64,000 nt of DNA, taken from NCBI RefSeq assembly GCF_025370935.1, contig NC_133473.1:143453-207452 (forward strand). Direction: 5' to 3'. The position numbers and the translations under genes were made by a program. Positions 10,462-20,440 of the stretch are shown here, piece by piece (positions within the stretch are counted from its first letter, which is position 1; each line of letters begins with the position of its first letter). The notes under the pieces are model-generated. The model was given only the letters and a program-made list of their open reading frames with translations. It was not told the DNA's origin and did no database searches. The stretch is from Choristoneura fumiferana (taxonomy: Eukaryota; Arthropoda; Insecta; Lepidoptera; Tortricidae).

Positions 10462-11026
10462 ATCATCACCATCATCATCTCAGCCTACCACTGCTGGGCA
10501 CAGGCCTCCTTTCACAATTGAGCGTAGCGATGGAGCTTGAGCCGTAGTTCCCACGCGGGCCCAGTGCGGATTGGGAACTCCACACATGACGACGAACTGA
10601 CTATGAAGCTTGAGGTGCCGGGTTCGTTTCCCGACCGGGGCAAGATATTTGTATGAATAATTAGGTCTTGGATGTTTAATATGTATTTTAGTATGTATTT
10701 ATGTATATATATATATATCAATATAAGTATGTTTATCCATTACCTAGTATCCATAGTATGTACAAGCTTTGCTTAGTCTGGTACTAGGTCAATTGGTGTC
10801 AAGTTGTCCCATGATATTTATTTATTTATTATTTACATACCATTGAATTGCTTCGCAGGTTTGTGCAGGTGTTTCCTCGCGATGTTTTCCTTCAGTGTAA
10901 AGCTTGTGGTAAATTACAAATATATGATTTCGCACATGAATTTCGAAAAAGACAAAGGTGCAAGCCGGGGTCCCAACCCCCACGATCCTCTGCTGGAGAA
11001 GCAATGGGTCATACCACTATAGGTCA
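10462..11026 (-). mobile_element. SINE family A (minus) split by a SINE family B insertion
   Basis: The minus-strand family A element is present as 10462-10587 (tail, ...CAGTGCGGATTGGGAACTCC) and 10835-11026 (ACCATTGAATTGCTTCGCAGG to the tRNA-like head). Compared with the uninterrupted copy at 15474-15690, joining them restores the family order. The inserted SINE B occupies 10588-10834. Confidence 0.88.
10588..10834 (+). mobile_element. tRNA-derived SINE family B (ATTT tail), nested
   Basis: Starts GACGACGAACTGACTATGAAG, has a B box GGTTCGTTTCC, the diagnostic ACAAGCTTTGCTTAGT and ACTAGGTCAATTGGTGTCAA blocks and an ATTTATTTATTTATT tail. A short ACAT lies on both sides (10584-10587 and 10835-10838), consistent with a small target duplication. 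Confidence 0.88.
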
Positions 11027-11105
11027 TCATACGCCTCTTCTATTTATAGTTAAGTATATTAAAGTGTTATGAGATGTGGTGCTTCATTATAGGTAGGCCT
11101 TATAA

Positions 11106-11640
11106 ATAGGCTCAGAATTGCTTAGCAAGCTATGGGGAGAGCTATGTTTGGGTTTGGGGTTTCTCCACGGGATCGAATCAGAAATGAGGAGATACGTAGA
11201 AGAACGAGGGTCACCATCATATCCAAGCGAAGGTCAGGCCATATAGCATTGAGAACAGATGGCCGTTGGGAAGAAATCTCGAATGGAGACTGTGGATCGG
11301 CAAGCGTAGCGCAGGACGTCCACCAACGAGATGGACGGATGACCTGGTTAAGTCCGCGGCCGACGTCCAGGTGCGAAATCGCAGTGACGCATCGTATGCA
11401 CACCGTTTTGATTGCATGCTATCCACACCGCTGCTTAAAATACGCAAACGGTGCGGAACCACAGTGACGTGCCGCAAACGTCAGGACTTTACCGCATGCT
11501 CTCTACCAAAAGACGTGACGTTTACGGCACGTCACTGCGATTCCGCACCGTCTGCGTATTTTGAGCAGCGGTGTAGCCGCTCCTTATAGCTGTGGGTTTA
11601 CGCTGGATGCCATGCCGCATCCAACTGAAGCAAATGTTTA
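11106..11640 (+). pseudogene. Decayed RTE LINE C-terminus with internal foldback insertion
   Basis: Frameshifted remnants read ATGGGGAGAGCTATGTTTGG, CGGGATCGAATCAGAAATGA and GGCCATATAGCATTGAGAAC, matching MERAMLGVSLRDRIRNEEIR and GHIARRTDGRW of RTE. The frame is broken several times. After GACCTGGTTAAGTCCGCGG the homology stops at about 11360 and resumes near 11593 with GGGTTTACGCTGGATGC; the intervening segment is a foldback. A sister copy at 14435-14610 lacks the insertion. Confidence 0.8.
11361..11592. mobile_element. Foldback element inside RTE copy
   Basis: Long inverted arms (about 11418-11480 and 11512-11575) share ACCGCTGCTYAAAATACGCA and CAGTGACGTGCCG in opposite orientation, around a short loop. 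Non-coding. Exact ends and target duplication are not resolved. Confidence 0.75.
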
Positions 11641-11664
11641 ATACCGCTGGTAATACGGTGGTTA

Positions 11665-11702
11665 CAGGCCGCAGAAAGAAAGAAAGAAAGACAGAAAGAA
11701 AA

Positions 11703-11734
<32 letters not shown>

Positions 11735-11735
11735 A
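11665..11735. repeat. (GAAA)n microsatellite / LINE tail
   Basis: Imperfect GAAA run immediately upstream of a minus-strand LINE 3' end. It is probably the expanded tail of that LINE. Confidence 0.85.
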
Positions 11736-11737
11736 AT

Positions 11738-12080
11738 TCAAATTCAAATGATTTATTCAGTAAATAGGCCGCAATGGGCACTTTTACACGTCATTTTTTT
11801 AAACTACCAGCGCTTTCGGAAAGACCATCATTGCCAAGAAGAATGCGCCGCAAGAAACTTGGCAGAAAGTCATTTTTTCATAATAATATAATTACAAATA
11901 AAATACTTAAAAACTATATTATACAATTAAAGAAAAAAAATACAAAAAATAATAATAATATAAATACAGGGATGTATGGGGTCCCTTAGTTACAATACTA
12001 AACACTAACTATATCTAAACTATATCTCCGTTCAGTGGAAGTGTAGAATGCTTCCACCGTCATAAATTTTAAAATAAAAG
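11738..12080 (-). mobile_element. LINE 3' end, family F1 (GAATTT tail)
   Basis: Reading the minus strand, the unit ends in TGAATTTGAATTTC next to the GAAA run. Its core (CCGCAATGGGCACTTTTACA, TTGCCAAGAAGAATGCGCCG on the plus strand) recurs at 23790-23890 and, inverted, at 55965-56225. A 55-codon frame is conserved between the two longer copies but lies antisense to the inferred transcription direction. Confidence 0.65.
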
Positions 12081-12698
12081 AAAAGAAAGAAAATACATCT
12101 GTTTTTTTTAAATGTTTTTTTACTGATATGATGATGATAAAGTGTTACCTACACGGAGACGGTGGTACGAGTACGGTCCGCGTGCTAGCGCCGCCACTCG
12201 CCAGTGTCGCGCGTTCGACAACCAATGAACCCAATGAGCGCAATTAGTGGCGTGCGTGAGGGCTGCCGGAACCACCACTACTGTGCGCTTCCTTTCGCCT
12301 CTATTAGGGTCACTTTAGGGTCAATTTCCTCCGGTGGCAGTAAAGCGGTGATGTCACGGGCAATGCGTGCTGGTCACGCGGGCTCCGCGCCGCGAGCGTG
12401 TTCAACATTCCCTCAAACAAATGGCCGCGGGGCGTGTCCGCGATTGCGGTATAATATTTATTTACAAGTGAAACGTTACGTAACGTGCGACCTTTCTGGT
12501 ATGAAAACGATGTAGCCATTAAGGTTAATAGCCGGTTATAGAGTCGGTTTCTCGCTCGCTGAGGGTTCGAATGCATCCGTTTAATTTAAAAGCTACCACA
12601 GTTTTTTCTATGATTTGGGAATTGGCAGGGGAATCAATGGTTTGCAGGTGCGAAGTCGTGGGTAAAGACTAGTGAAGAAGCAGTTAAAACTCGCTTAA
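12081..12698. other. Anonymous sequence, no feature seen
   Basis: Moderately GC-rich around 12150-12440 with short open frames on both strands and no recognisable domain. A GAGGGTTCGAATGC near 12560 resembles a B box, but no matching A box or cloverleaf is visible. Confidence 0.4.
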
Positions 12699-12933
12699 TC
12701 CCACTAATATTTTCAATGCGAAAGTTTGTAAGTCTGTTCGTTTGTTTGTTTGTTACTTCATCACGTCTAAACCACTGAACCGATTTAGGGGAAATTTGGT
12801 ATACATAGGTATAGTTTGAGTCCCGGAGAAGAATATAGGATAGTTTTTATCCCGGAAAATTGCATAGTTCTCGCGAGATAGTGACAAAAAAATTCACAAA
12901 TTCTGTGCGGATGGAGTAGCGGGTAACAGTTAG
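12699..12933 (+). mobile_element. Helitron-like non-autonomous element (diverged)
   Basis: Begins A|TCCCACTAATATTTT followed by ATGCGAAAGTTTG, has the core CGTCTAAACCACTGAACCGA and TTTTTATCCCGGAAAATTGCA, and ends near CAGTTAG. This is the same order as the copies at 39459, 42736, 44592 and 56860. The CTAG end is degraded to TTAG. Confidence 0.7.
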
Positions 12934-13216
12934 GGTCCTCTAATCGACGTAACGCGATCAAAATGATCATCGGCGACTAATGCAGCGATCGGCGATAAAT
13001 GGCGAGCAGCTTGCGAAGAGACAGAAAGGAAGAGGGACAAACTGACAAACGATACGTAACGAAGGTATTGGTAACGCGTAAATTCGGGGCGAGGGTCTGA
13101 CAGTAGTTAAACAATACTAGTTGTTGCAGACGATGTTTATCTGCGTCCGTGGGAATTTTATACTATACACCGTGTTTTTATTAATTCTGTTAACTTCGAC
13201 TGATGGATAGTTTTTT

Positions 13217-13505
13217 TTTATTTTTATTTTATTCGACTGGATGGCAAACGACTAAGTGGGTCTCCTGATGGTAAGAGATAACCACCGCCCATAAACATCT
13301 GCAACACCAGGGGTATTGCAGATGCGTTGCCAACCTAGAGGCCTAAGATGGGATACCTCACGTGCCAGTAATTTCACCGGCTGTCTTACTCTCCACGCCG
13401 AAACACAACAGTGCAAGCACTGCTGCTTCACGGCAGGATTAGCGAGCAAGATGGTGGTAGCAATCCGGGTGGACCTTGCGCCAGGTTCTACCACCTACAA
13501 ATATT
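13217..13505 (-). repeat. Poly(A)-tailed retroelement 3' part (family E)
   Basis: Reverse complement of the 50278-50560 copy: T-rich left end (poly(A) of the minus strand), TGGCAAACGACTAAGTGG, CCGCCCATAAACATCTGC, AGTGCAAGCACTGCTGC. The family is very common in Lepidoptera. I believe it is the 3' part of a LINE or a SINE, but I cannot name the clade. An open frame of about 80 codons is conserved between copies. Confidence 0.75.
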
Positions 13506-14084
13506 GGCATATTCATTGGTAGAAATAACCTGTTAATTAACTTTTTGGCTAAATAAAAAAATCTCATAATAATGTCTTAAATTTTGAAAAACAGAGAGGT
13601 CCGCAGCTTCAATCGAACACGACCCCTGCTTGGGAGGTCTAAGTTACCAGTACCGATCGCTAAAGTAAAACACTAACAACAACAAAGAAATACGGAACTC
13701 TAACCTTGTGTTCAGCCCCATAACGAGACCAGTTGGTACTGAGCAGTGTGTAAAACATCCACCGCAGTCGCGGCAACAATTCCGGCGCTACGCTCAATAC
13801 GCCGCGACAAACTTGTCGGAAATTTTGGCAGCCGGACACACGGCTAAAGTTGCCAGTGCTCGTCGACAAAGAGTCGCTGTTTTTATTTGAGGCGTATTGT
13901 TTGATTTACAGTTCTAACATACGAGGCGTTATATTTATTTATTTATTTATCAGAAATATCCTTACCTAATTTACAGTTTCCCATAACATTAGGCAAGTTA
14001 TGGACTACAATATAGATAAAGTTATATTAAGCTAAAATATTACGTACAAAATATATTATTATACCAATTATTTGTTGGTGGCCA
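13506..14084. other. Mostly anonymous; AT-rich tail near 13930
   Basis: A TATTTATTTATTTATTTATC run followed by AGTTTCCCATAACATTAGG at 13930-14000 looks like a reverse-complemented LINE tail. The rest shows nothing recognisable. Confidence 0.35.
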
Positions 14085-14335
14085 GATAGTTTGACCAATG
14101 ACCTCAGACAGAATCGTGGGTTCGAATCTGAGCTCGCACTTTATAGTTTTTGGAAATTCATATGAGAAGTTACCTACAATTAAAATTTACCACGAGCTTT
14201 GTGGTGAAGGAAAACATCGTACCTCTAAATAAGCATGTACAAACTTGCAACACAATTCAATGGTTTATATGAAGTTTTCAATCCGCACTGGATCCGCGTG
14301 AGACGTGTATAGGCTGCAATGGGATGATGACGGTA
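14085..14335 (+). mobile_element. SINE family A, old diverged copy
   Basis: Tracks the 4.7-kb SINE along its length: TGGCCAGATAGTTTGACC, GTGGGTTCGAATCTGAGC, TTACCACGAGCTTTG, GTGAAGGAAAACATCGT, TCCGCACTGGATCCGCGTG, GATGATGA. Many substitutions and small deletions mark it as old. Confidence 0.8.
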
Positions 14336-14434
14336 TTCTGTGCTTGGAACAATTTAATGATAAGGAAATTCATTACAAAATAGTCACTGTACTACGAGTT
14401 TTCATGTAGCCGAGCGAATTAACTTGTTGAGATA

Positions 14435-14700
14435 GCAACGGGCATCGGGCAGGCCATATAGCACGGGGAAACAGATTGGCCGTTGGGAGCGAATAGTTTT
14501 CGAAGATAGACCGCGGATCAGAAAGCTCAGCGTAGGACGTCCACTAACGAGATGGACGAATGACTTTTAAAACCACGGGTTCATGGTGGATGCAGGCCGC
14601 TTCCAATTGAAGCAACTGAAGGTATATGGGGGAGAAATATCCAACAGCGGACTTACTACGGCTGATATGGTGATGCAACAGAAGTGTCGTTATCGTTTAC
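14435..14700 (+). pseudogene. RTE LINE C-terminal fragment (decayed)
   Basis: CATCGGGCAGGCCATATAGC, AGATTGGCCGTTGGGAG and CAGCGTAGGACGTCCACTAA match GHIARRTDGRW and RSVGRPPTRWTND with frameshifts. GGTGGATGCAGGCCGCTTCC then matches the downstream part of the 11.1-kb copy. It shows the uninterrupted order used to define the foldback insertion there. Confidence 0.75.
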
Positions 14701-14796
14701 TAAAAAAGTACTCTGCGTTATACAGAGCCACGCACGGCAGCACTGATTCAGCCAGTTCTTCAAATAACCTTTCAGTTTCGACGTTTGCTGTCGATT

Positions 14797-14845
14797 ATTT
14801 TTTTCGACTGGATGGCAAACGAGCAAGATGGTCTCCTGATCGTTG
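14797..14845 (-). repeat. Family E fragment
   Basis: TTTTTCGACTGGATGGCAAA and GGTCTCCTGAT are the poly(A)-proximal end of family E in reverse complement, truncated after about 50 bp. Confidence 0.6.
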
Positions 14846-15365
14846 ATTTTTTGTTGAAAATTTCGTGTCTTTTAGAGGTCTCACTCATTTTGAGAGCGAA
14901 ACTTCTGGATGTTTCCAAGAATTACTTTCAAACGTCGCTATAAACTCATATCATCATTAGTAACAGTAATTCGCTACAGTTAACTTCTCTAGCCGACGCT
15001 TTATTCCGTTTATCTCGTTAAAGACGCAAATAATTATGCTAAGAAACGTTTCCGCCGGCAACAATCCGTTGTATTCTTCTTGCCTTGAATCGTGTACTCG
15101 TAGCTATTAATATTTCATGGCAGTCGCTATTAAATGTAAATGAGGGTAGGATCTCAGCCGTGGCGGCTGGCAAGCGACCAGCACCGCGCGACGCTGACTG
15201 TACATGGAGGTGCAAATGGACTGTGCTGTACATTGTTAGTCTGCATTGCAATATAAATTTGGCATATCGATGACTATTTATCTTCCTAATAGGCAAATAG
15301 TTTTGACAATATGAGCAGTTTTACAAGCTTAATAAAGTTCGGGACACGTGTTGTTGATGAAAAAG
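14846..15365. other. Anonymous sequence, no feature seen
   Basis: Short overlapping frames on opposite strands near 15039-15296 have no recognisable content. Confidence 0.4.
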
Positions 15366-15470
15366 TTTAAAAGTTGAATTTGAATTTGAATTTAAAGTTT
15401 ATTCAAGACAAAAATAAAATATAAAATACAAAAAAAAAAACGGTGAGATACAAAATAATACAACCATGTA
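15366..15470 (-). mobile_element. LINE 3' end with GAATTT tail
   Basis: GTTGAATTTGAATTTGAATT followed by TTTATTCAAGAC, in reverse complement, is a polyadenylation-signal-like element plus a hexamer tail, as in the 56.2-kb LINE end. Confidence 0.5.
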
Positions 15471-15473
15471 GTC

Positions 15474-15690
15474 ATCATCATCATCATCCCAGCCTATTTA
15501 CGTCCCACTGCTGGGCACAGGCCTCCTCTCAGAATGAGAGGGGTTGGCCATAGTTCCCACGCGGGCCCAGTGCGGATTGGGAACTTCACACGCACCATTG
15601 AATTGCTTCGCAGGTTTGTGCAGGTTTCCTCACGATGTTTTCCTTCACCGCAAAGCTCGTGGTAAATTTCAAATGTAGTGTAATGTGTGT
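15474..15690 (-). mobile_element. SINE family A, 5'-truncated
   Basis: CATCATCATCATCATCCCAG, CCCACTGCTGGGCACAGGCC, CAGTGCGGATTGGGAACTTC and CATTGAATTGCTTCGCAGG are the 3' two thirds of SINE A on the minus strand. The tRNA-like head is absent. Confidence 0.85.
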
Positions 15691-16624
15691 GGAAAAAATG
15701 GTCCAGCACTTGGCCATCAAGTAATTATTAAGTAATCTGTGCCAGCGAACTGGCCCAGCGTCTGCCCGCAACAACCTACCGCCACCTCTAAAATTCACGC
15801 CAAATAATCGACTAATCTTCATAAAGTTTCATTAAGCTCTGAATCCCTCGATACCTCGATTTGATTCTGGATCCACTCAGCGAAGTCTCCGTTAAAGATA
15901 AATACAGTTACCGAATTAGTGAATCTGTTTCAGGGCATAAATCCAGTCCAAACTCGACCAGTCGCAGGTTCCCGGACTAATATTCCCAGGGGCTGCTGGC
16001 TGCTCCTTCTTTGAAGTTATATTATTCTATTCAATACGCATACATATAAAACAAATATGTACCTATTAAGCTGATTTCGCCCGGAATTCATAAATATGAA
16101 CAGACAGAATGAAATCAAGTTTTTCTTTTGGTAAATAATGGCATGCCCCCAGTAGGATTGTGCAATCTTTGAAGTAGTTCCATGATATTTGTAAAGTTCC
16201 GGGATTTGCTCTGGACCCACGTGATTGCAGCTTGTTCTCCTTGCCCTCTTATTCTGAGAAGAGACATGTGCATGTAAATGCTTTTAAAAATAATCTAGAA
16301 TAATTTCAGATGGTTGGGTTAGTTTTGCTGAATACCCATGATTGTGCTATAAAGGAATCTTTTGATTGTGCTTTACAAATATCTCTAATACTTATATGCT
16401 TACAGATACTCGTACTCACTAATCGATAACAAAGCGTACCGCGTCTAAGGCGTGACTAGAAGTAGTAGATTGTACAACAAGAGCATAAAACGAGCCATTT
16501 TACCCAAGACGTTCATATAGTTGAGGGGAAAATGGGTTTAATGCTCGAGTTTTACACTCTGCTTTTCACTTCGTTGGCGAGGAAATTAAATAGCAACAGT
16601 GGAAACAATTGTTCATTTACTATG
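15691..16624. other. Anonymous sequence, no feature seen
   Basis: AT-rich, with short frames only (for example 16017-16220 minus and 16532-16738 plus, the latter running into the terminal repeat of the next element). Confidence 0.4.
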
Positions 16625-16626
16625 TA

Positions 16627-18293
16627 CAGTCAAAGGCATAAATATATATACGTTCCCAAGGCTTCAAAAATACCTGTACAGTTGATTAGCCAGAAATATC
16701 TGTACGGTAATCCGGCCAAAAAATATGTGATCATTTAATTAGTCAAAAAGATGTAGACATTTACATGGCCATAAATAAATGCACAATGTCAGTCAAATAT
16801 ATGTAGGCAAATAGGAGGCCATAAATATCTATACACGCAACTCTCAGATACATAAAAACAAAGCCCAAGCCAAAAATATCTATACAGTCAAGGGCATTAA
16901 TATGTACACATAATTCGAAGTATCATTCACATTAAAACTATTTTAAAAAGGTTTATATCAGCACTATAAATACTGGCCACTTAGTACTCGTACCTACTTA
17001 ATGATAATAATGTATTCGAATGTCAAGTTTGCCATTGATATGCGTCAATTTGATTTATGTTATGTGTAATAATCTAATGCTATTCTGGATATCGGTACAC
17101 ATTGATATTATCGAAAATATTTAAAAATAATGTACAGGGTTTCAGACCATATAAAACACCGCATCGTAATTATGTGGGAAGACAGAATTCCCATATTACA
17201 AATTGCTGAGGAATTGGGTGTAATGGTGAGTGCGCCGAATGTTTTTTTAATACCCCTTTTGTAGCAAACTGGTATTCATTGACTTATTGTTACTTTTATT
17301 TGTTTTAGAGGAGTACTGTATGGGTGAAAAGGTATAGAGAAGAAGGAAATGTAAGGAATCATGCATCCAAAGGACGACCTGAAAGACCGTTTGCAAGCGG
17401 TGAAAGATGCAGATGGAGGCTATACAAAATATTAGGTTGTTAATATGAAGAAAATATGGATTTTTTATGATGAAAGTAATTTACCTAAGTTTTTCAAATA
17501 AAAAAATGTAGCTTTTAGTAATTTGTTTTATTTTTTCACAAGTAGGGGTATCAAAAATAAACTCCGGTGTGCACATGCCCGGCTATACGTCAACGATTCA
17601 TTACAAGTATAAATTAATTTTTAAAAAAGGGACCTAAATAAGGTACCTAGGTCGATACCTACTTTAAAATTTATGTGCAAAAATTATGCAAAAATATGTG
17701 TACACTTTAGTACCTTGTCTATTTTCGTCATATTTGAACTGCCATATATGAACTGTCACAGTGGTTAAAGTGACAAGGTACTAAAGTGTATAGATATTTT
17801 TGCCCTATTTTCTTGCCTATCTTGTATGGTATATAGCTGTAAAGCAGAATATAAAATAATAGGGTGAAAGGTAACACAAATGACACGTCAATGACGTCAC
17901 GATCAAAATGAAAAGGACAAAGCGATCATGACAGAACGGTGCTCTTTTCGGTGATTGTCATAATTCAAAATTAGAAATCTTGTTTGTTTGTTGTATAGAT
18001 ATTTTTGACTGTGTAGATATTATTGCCCTTGACTGTATAGATATTTTTGGCTTGGGTTTTGTTCTTATATATGTGAGAGTTGCGTGTATAGATATTTATG
18101 GCCTCCTATTTGCCTACATATATTTGACTGACATTGTACATTTATTTATGGCCATGTAAATGTTTAGATCTTTTTGACTAACTAAATGATCACATATTTT
18201 TTGGCCGGATTACCGTACAGATATTTCTGGCTAATCAACTGTACAGGTATTTTTGACGCCTTGGGAACGTATATATATTTATGCCCTTGACTG
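16627..18293. mobile_element. 1.67-kb Tc1/mariner-type DNA element with ~290-bp iterated inverted repeats
   Basis: Ends read CAGTCAAAGGCATAAATATA (left) and, complemented, CAGTCAAGGGCATAAATATA (right), flanked by TA (16625-16626 and 18294-18295). A CAG-starting terminus with a TA duplication is the Tc1/mariner signature. The arms pair for about 290 bp (to about 16915 and from about 18005) and are built of some ten degenerate units like GGCCATAAATATCTATACA. A further inverted pair with the same motif lies inside (about 17688-17719 and 17772-17803). The core encodes a small spliced helix-turn-helix ORF but no DDE catalytic domain, so the element is non-autonomous. Confidence 0.88.
17130..17443 (+). 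CDS. Putative spliced 76-aa helix-turn-helix protein (transposase N-terminus)
   Basis: Exon 1 (17130-17225, 32 codons) starts MYRVSDHIKHRIVIMWED, then RIPILQIAEELGVM. An 83-bp intron (17226-17308) has a GTGAGT donor and a TTTGTTTTAG acceptor. Exon 2 (17309-17443) continues in phase as RSTVWVKRYREEGNVRNHA, then SKGRPERPF, ending with TAA. The pattern LQIAEELGV-RSTVWVKRYREEG-GRP is the N-terminal DNA-binding helix-turn-helix of Tc1-like transposases; the second domain and the DDE/D catalytic core are missing. It sits inside the element at 16627-18293. An intact frame across an apparent intron suggests it could be expressed, perhaps binding the iterated ends. That role is inference, and it may be only a recent relic. 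Confidence 0.65.
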
Positions 18294-18295
18294 TA

Positions 18296-20120
18296 CCTTT
18301 TATTGTTCATGCATTTTATAATTATTAACGGTAAATGGGTCAATTATGTTATTCCAGTTATAGTATTCTGGATTATTTTAAAAACGGTTTGTACTTTACA
18401 GCATATTAAATATGCTGATAATGATATAATAATCTAGGTTAATCTTTGCTTTGCTAGATATTCTCACAGACTAATGGCTCAAGGAGCTAGCTTTTAATCA
18501 GTACCAGGCAGTTTGAGAAACCGCATTAGTGATCCTTTACTAACCATTAATTCACTTTGGTACTACTTTAACTCAGTTAACGATCTCATCTGCGAACATA
18601 ACGTTAAAACAACAAGCTTTTGCAAGAGTTGAGTGCCCCGTAAACAAGATACAACATGCATGAAGCAACTACAACTTGAGGCATTAGTGTCTAACTCGCA
18701 AGTCACTTTAGTACTTAGTCCGGCTGTCGGCGGCTCCCTCCGGCCCTGACGTGATTACAGCCGCCGGGACTCCGACGATCGCCAATTGTACAACTAGCTT
18801 GACTCCGAGCCTGGAATTTAGACGTCTCAAATGCTCGGCATTGTTCACTTGATTCCGGAAATTCAGAGTCACGGTGTGACCTAAGACAGCGTTTGTAGCA
18901 GCCCGCGTGAAGCGTGAAGGCGAGATATTTTAAAAAGCGGTAGGCAGCTGCTGAGAAATCTAGCTCGCATAGTAATGCCTGATTTTGTATGCTGTATTTT
19001 TTGTTGACTGTACATATTATCTGCATTGTCATTGTCATTTAACCGGCATACGCATGCCAAATTTCAAATCAATCCGACTACAAGAAATGTATCAAAATTA
19101 ACTTGCAACTTGATAATTGATCTGGAAAAAAATATCAACTGGGCAAAAGCTCCATCTGTACCATTTGTGTCAATTTTGGGTGGGTTAGACCAATCATTAA
19201 TCATTGATCGTCTTCTCGGGCCTACATCACTGCGATCCATCTTGTGGTCTCAAATCAACCACGGCTAGTCCATCTGTTTAATCCATCCATGTTGTTGTGT
19301 GGGCTGTCTAAATTTGGGCTGTGTTAAATTTCTGTGAACTACTGATGATACCTAATATTAGACAGAAAATGTTCTTAATTTATTTTCATGTTTTCATTAA
19401 ATAAAACGTAATGCCAGTTGTAAAAACCTGTCTAAAACATAAGTGAGAGGGTTTCAGCGAGTGGTCGTGTGCGTCCACGCCCGGCCGCACCCGCTTCGAG
19501 CAGCTACTAGAAAAGCATGTGACATTATTTTAATAAAATTATATTATTTAATAATATTAATATATTGTAAATATTAGTTAGGTTCTCTCTATTTTGTTTA
19601 TTTTCTTCTATAAGAAAGAAATTAAGTACGGATAAATAAATAAATTGCTTCTTAATACAAAAAAAATGTTAATAGGAGAATAAGAAAATAGTTTAAAACT
19701 AAAAAGACGTTTTAATGGTAAACCCGCACGCCTACTCCATCATCAGCCCCCGATAGTCTTGGTCAAAGGCCACCCTTAGACTATTGTAACAAGCCCAAAA
19801 ACGTTAATTTACGAGGGTTGTAGGGCTATGGAAGTCTAACAAAAAAAGCGACTGAATACTAGCCTCGGCGTTTGCCGACAGTGATTATTGCTTACTCACA
19901 GCAGCATCCAATCAATCCCTCATCCGACATCACACGTAACAAACGATCACCCATATTATAGCGTCTAAGTTAGTGACTCGATACGGGAGTGTAATTCCAT
20001 CAGCGGGTCGATCTGGCTCGACTAATGCGTGCGCGGCGCATTAGGCGGCGTGTTTGCGGAGTCATTAAGGGCCAAGACGTATTGCATGACAAATAAGGAT
20101 CCTTAGGGCCGAGGGCTGGC
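18296..20120. other. Mostly anonymous; family D fragment at 18985-19110
   Basis: GCTGTATTTTTTGTTGACTG and ATGCCAAATTTCAAATCAAT at 18985-19075 belong to family D. A GC-rich stretch with a minus-strand frame (18715-19038) and 19470-19500 show no recognisable domain. Confidence 0.4.
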
Positions 20121-20131
20121 TTTTGATGACC

Positions 20132-20390
20132 AGATGGCCTAGTGGTTAGAGAACCTGACTACGATGCTTGAGGTCCTGGGTTCGATTCCCGTGTCGGGGC
20201 AGATATTTGTATGAAAAATACGAATGTTTGTTCTCGGGTCTTGGGTGTTTAATATGTATTTAAGTATGTATCTATATCTATATAATTATATTTATCCGTT
20301 GCTTAGTACCCATAACACAAGCTTTGCTAAGCTTACTTTGGTACTAGGTCAATTGGTGTGAATTGTCCCGTGATATTTATTTATTTATTT
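20132..20390 (+). mobile_element. tRNA-derived SINE family B, near-complete
   Basis: A box region TGGCCTAGTGGTTAG, B box GGGTTCGATTCCC, then CGGGGCAGATATTTGTATGA, TGTTCTCGGGTCTTGGGTGT, ACTAGGTCAATTGGTG and an ATTT tail. TTTTGATGACC occurs on both sides (20121-20131 and 20388-20398). The downstream copy runs into another degraded SINE B head (GACCGGATAGCC...GACTGACTACG), so this may be two adjacent SINEs rather than a target duplication. Confidence 0.9.
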
Positions 20391-20440
20391 TGATGACCGG
20401 ATAGCCTGCGTCTAGACTGACTACGGGTTCCCTTTGTCTT

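Noticed and set aside
20121..20398. TTTTGATGACC as a firm 11-bp target duplication of SINE B
   Set aside because: GATGACC is close to the SINE's own start, and the downstream copy continues into a second degraded SINE head. It may be two adjacent SINEs.
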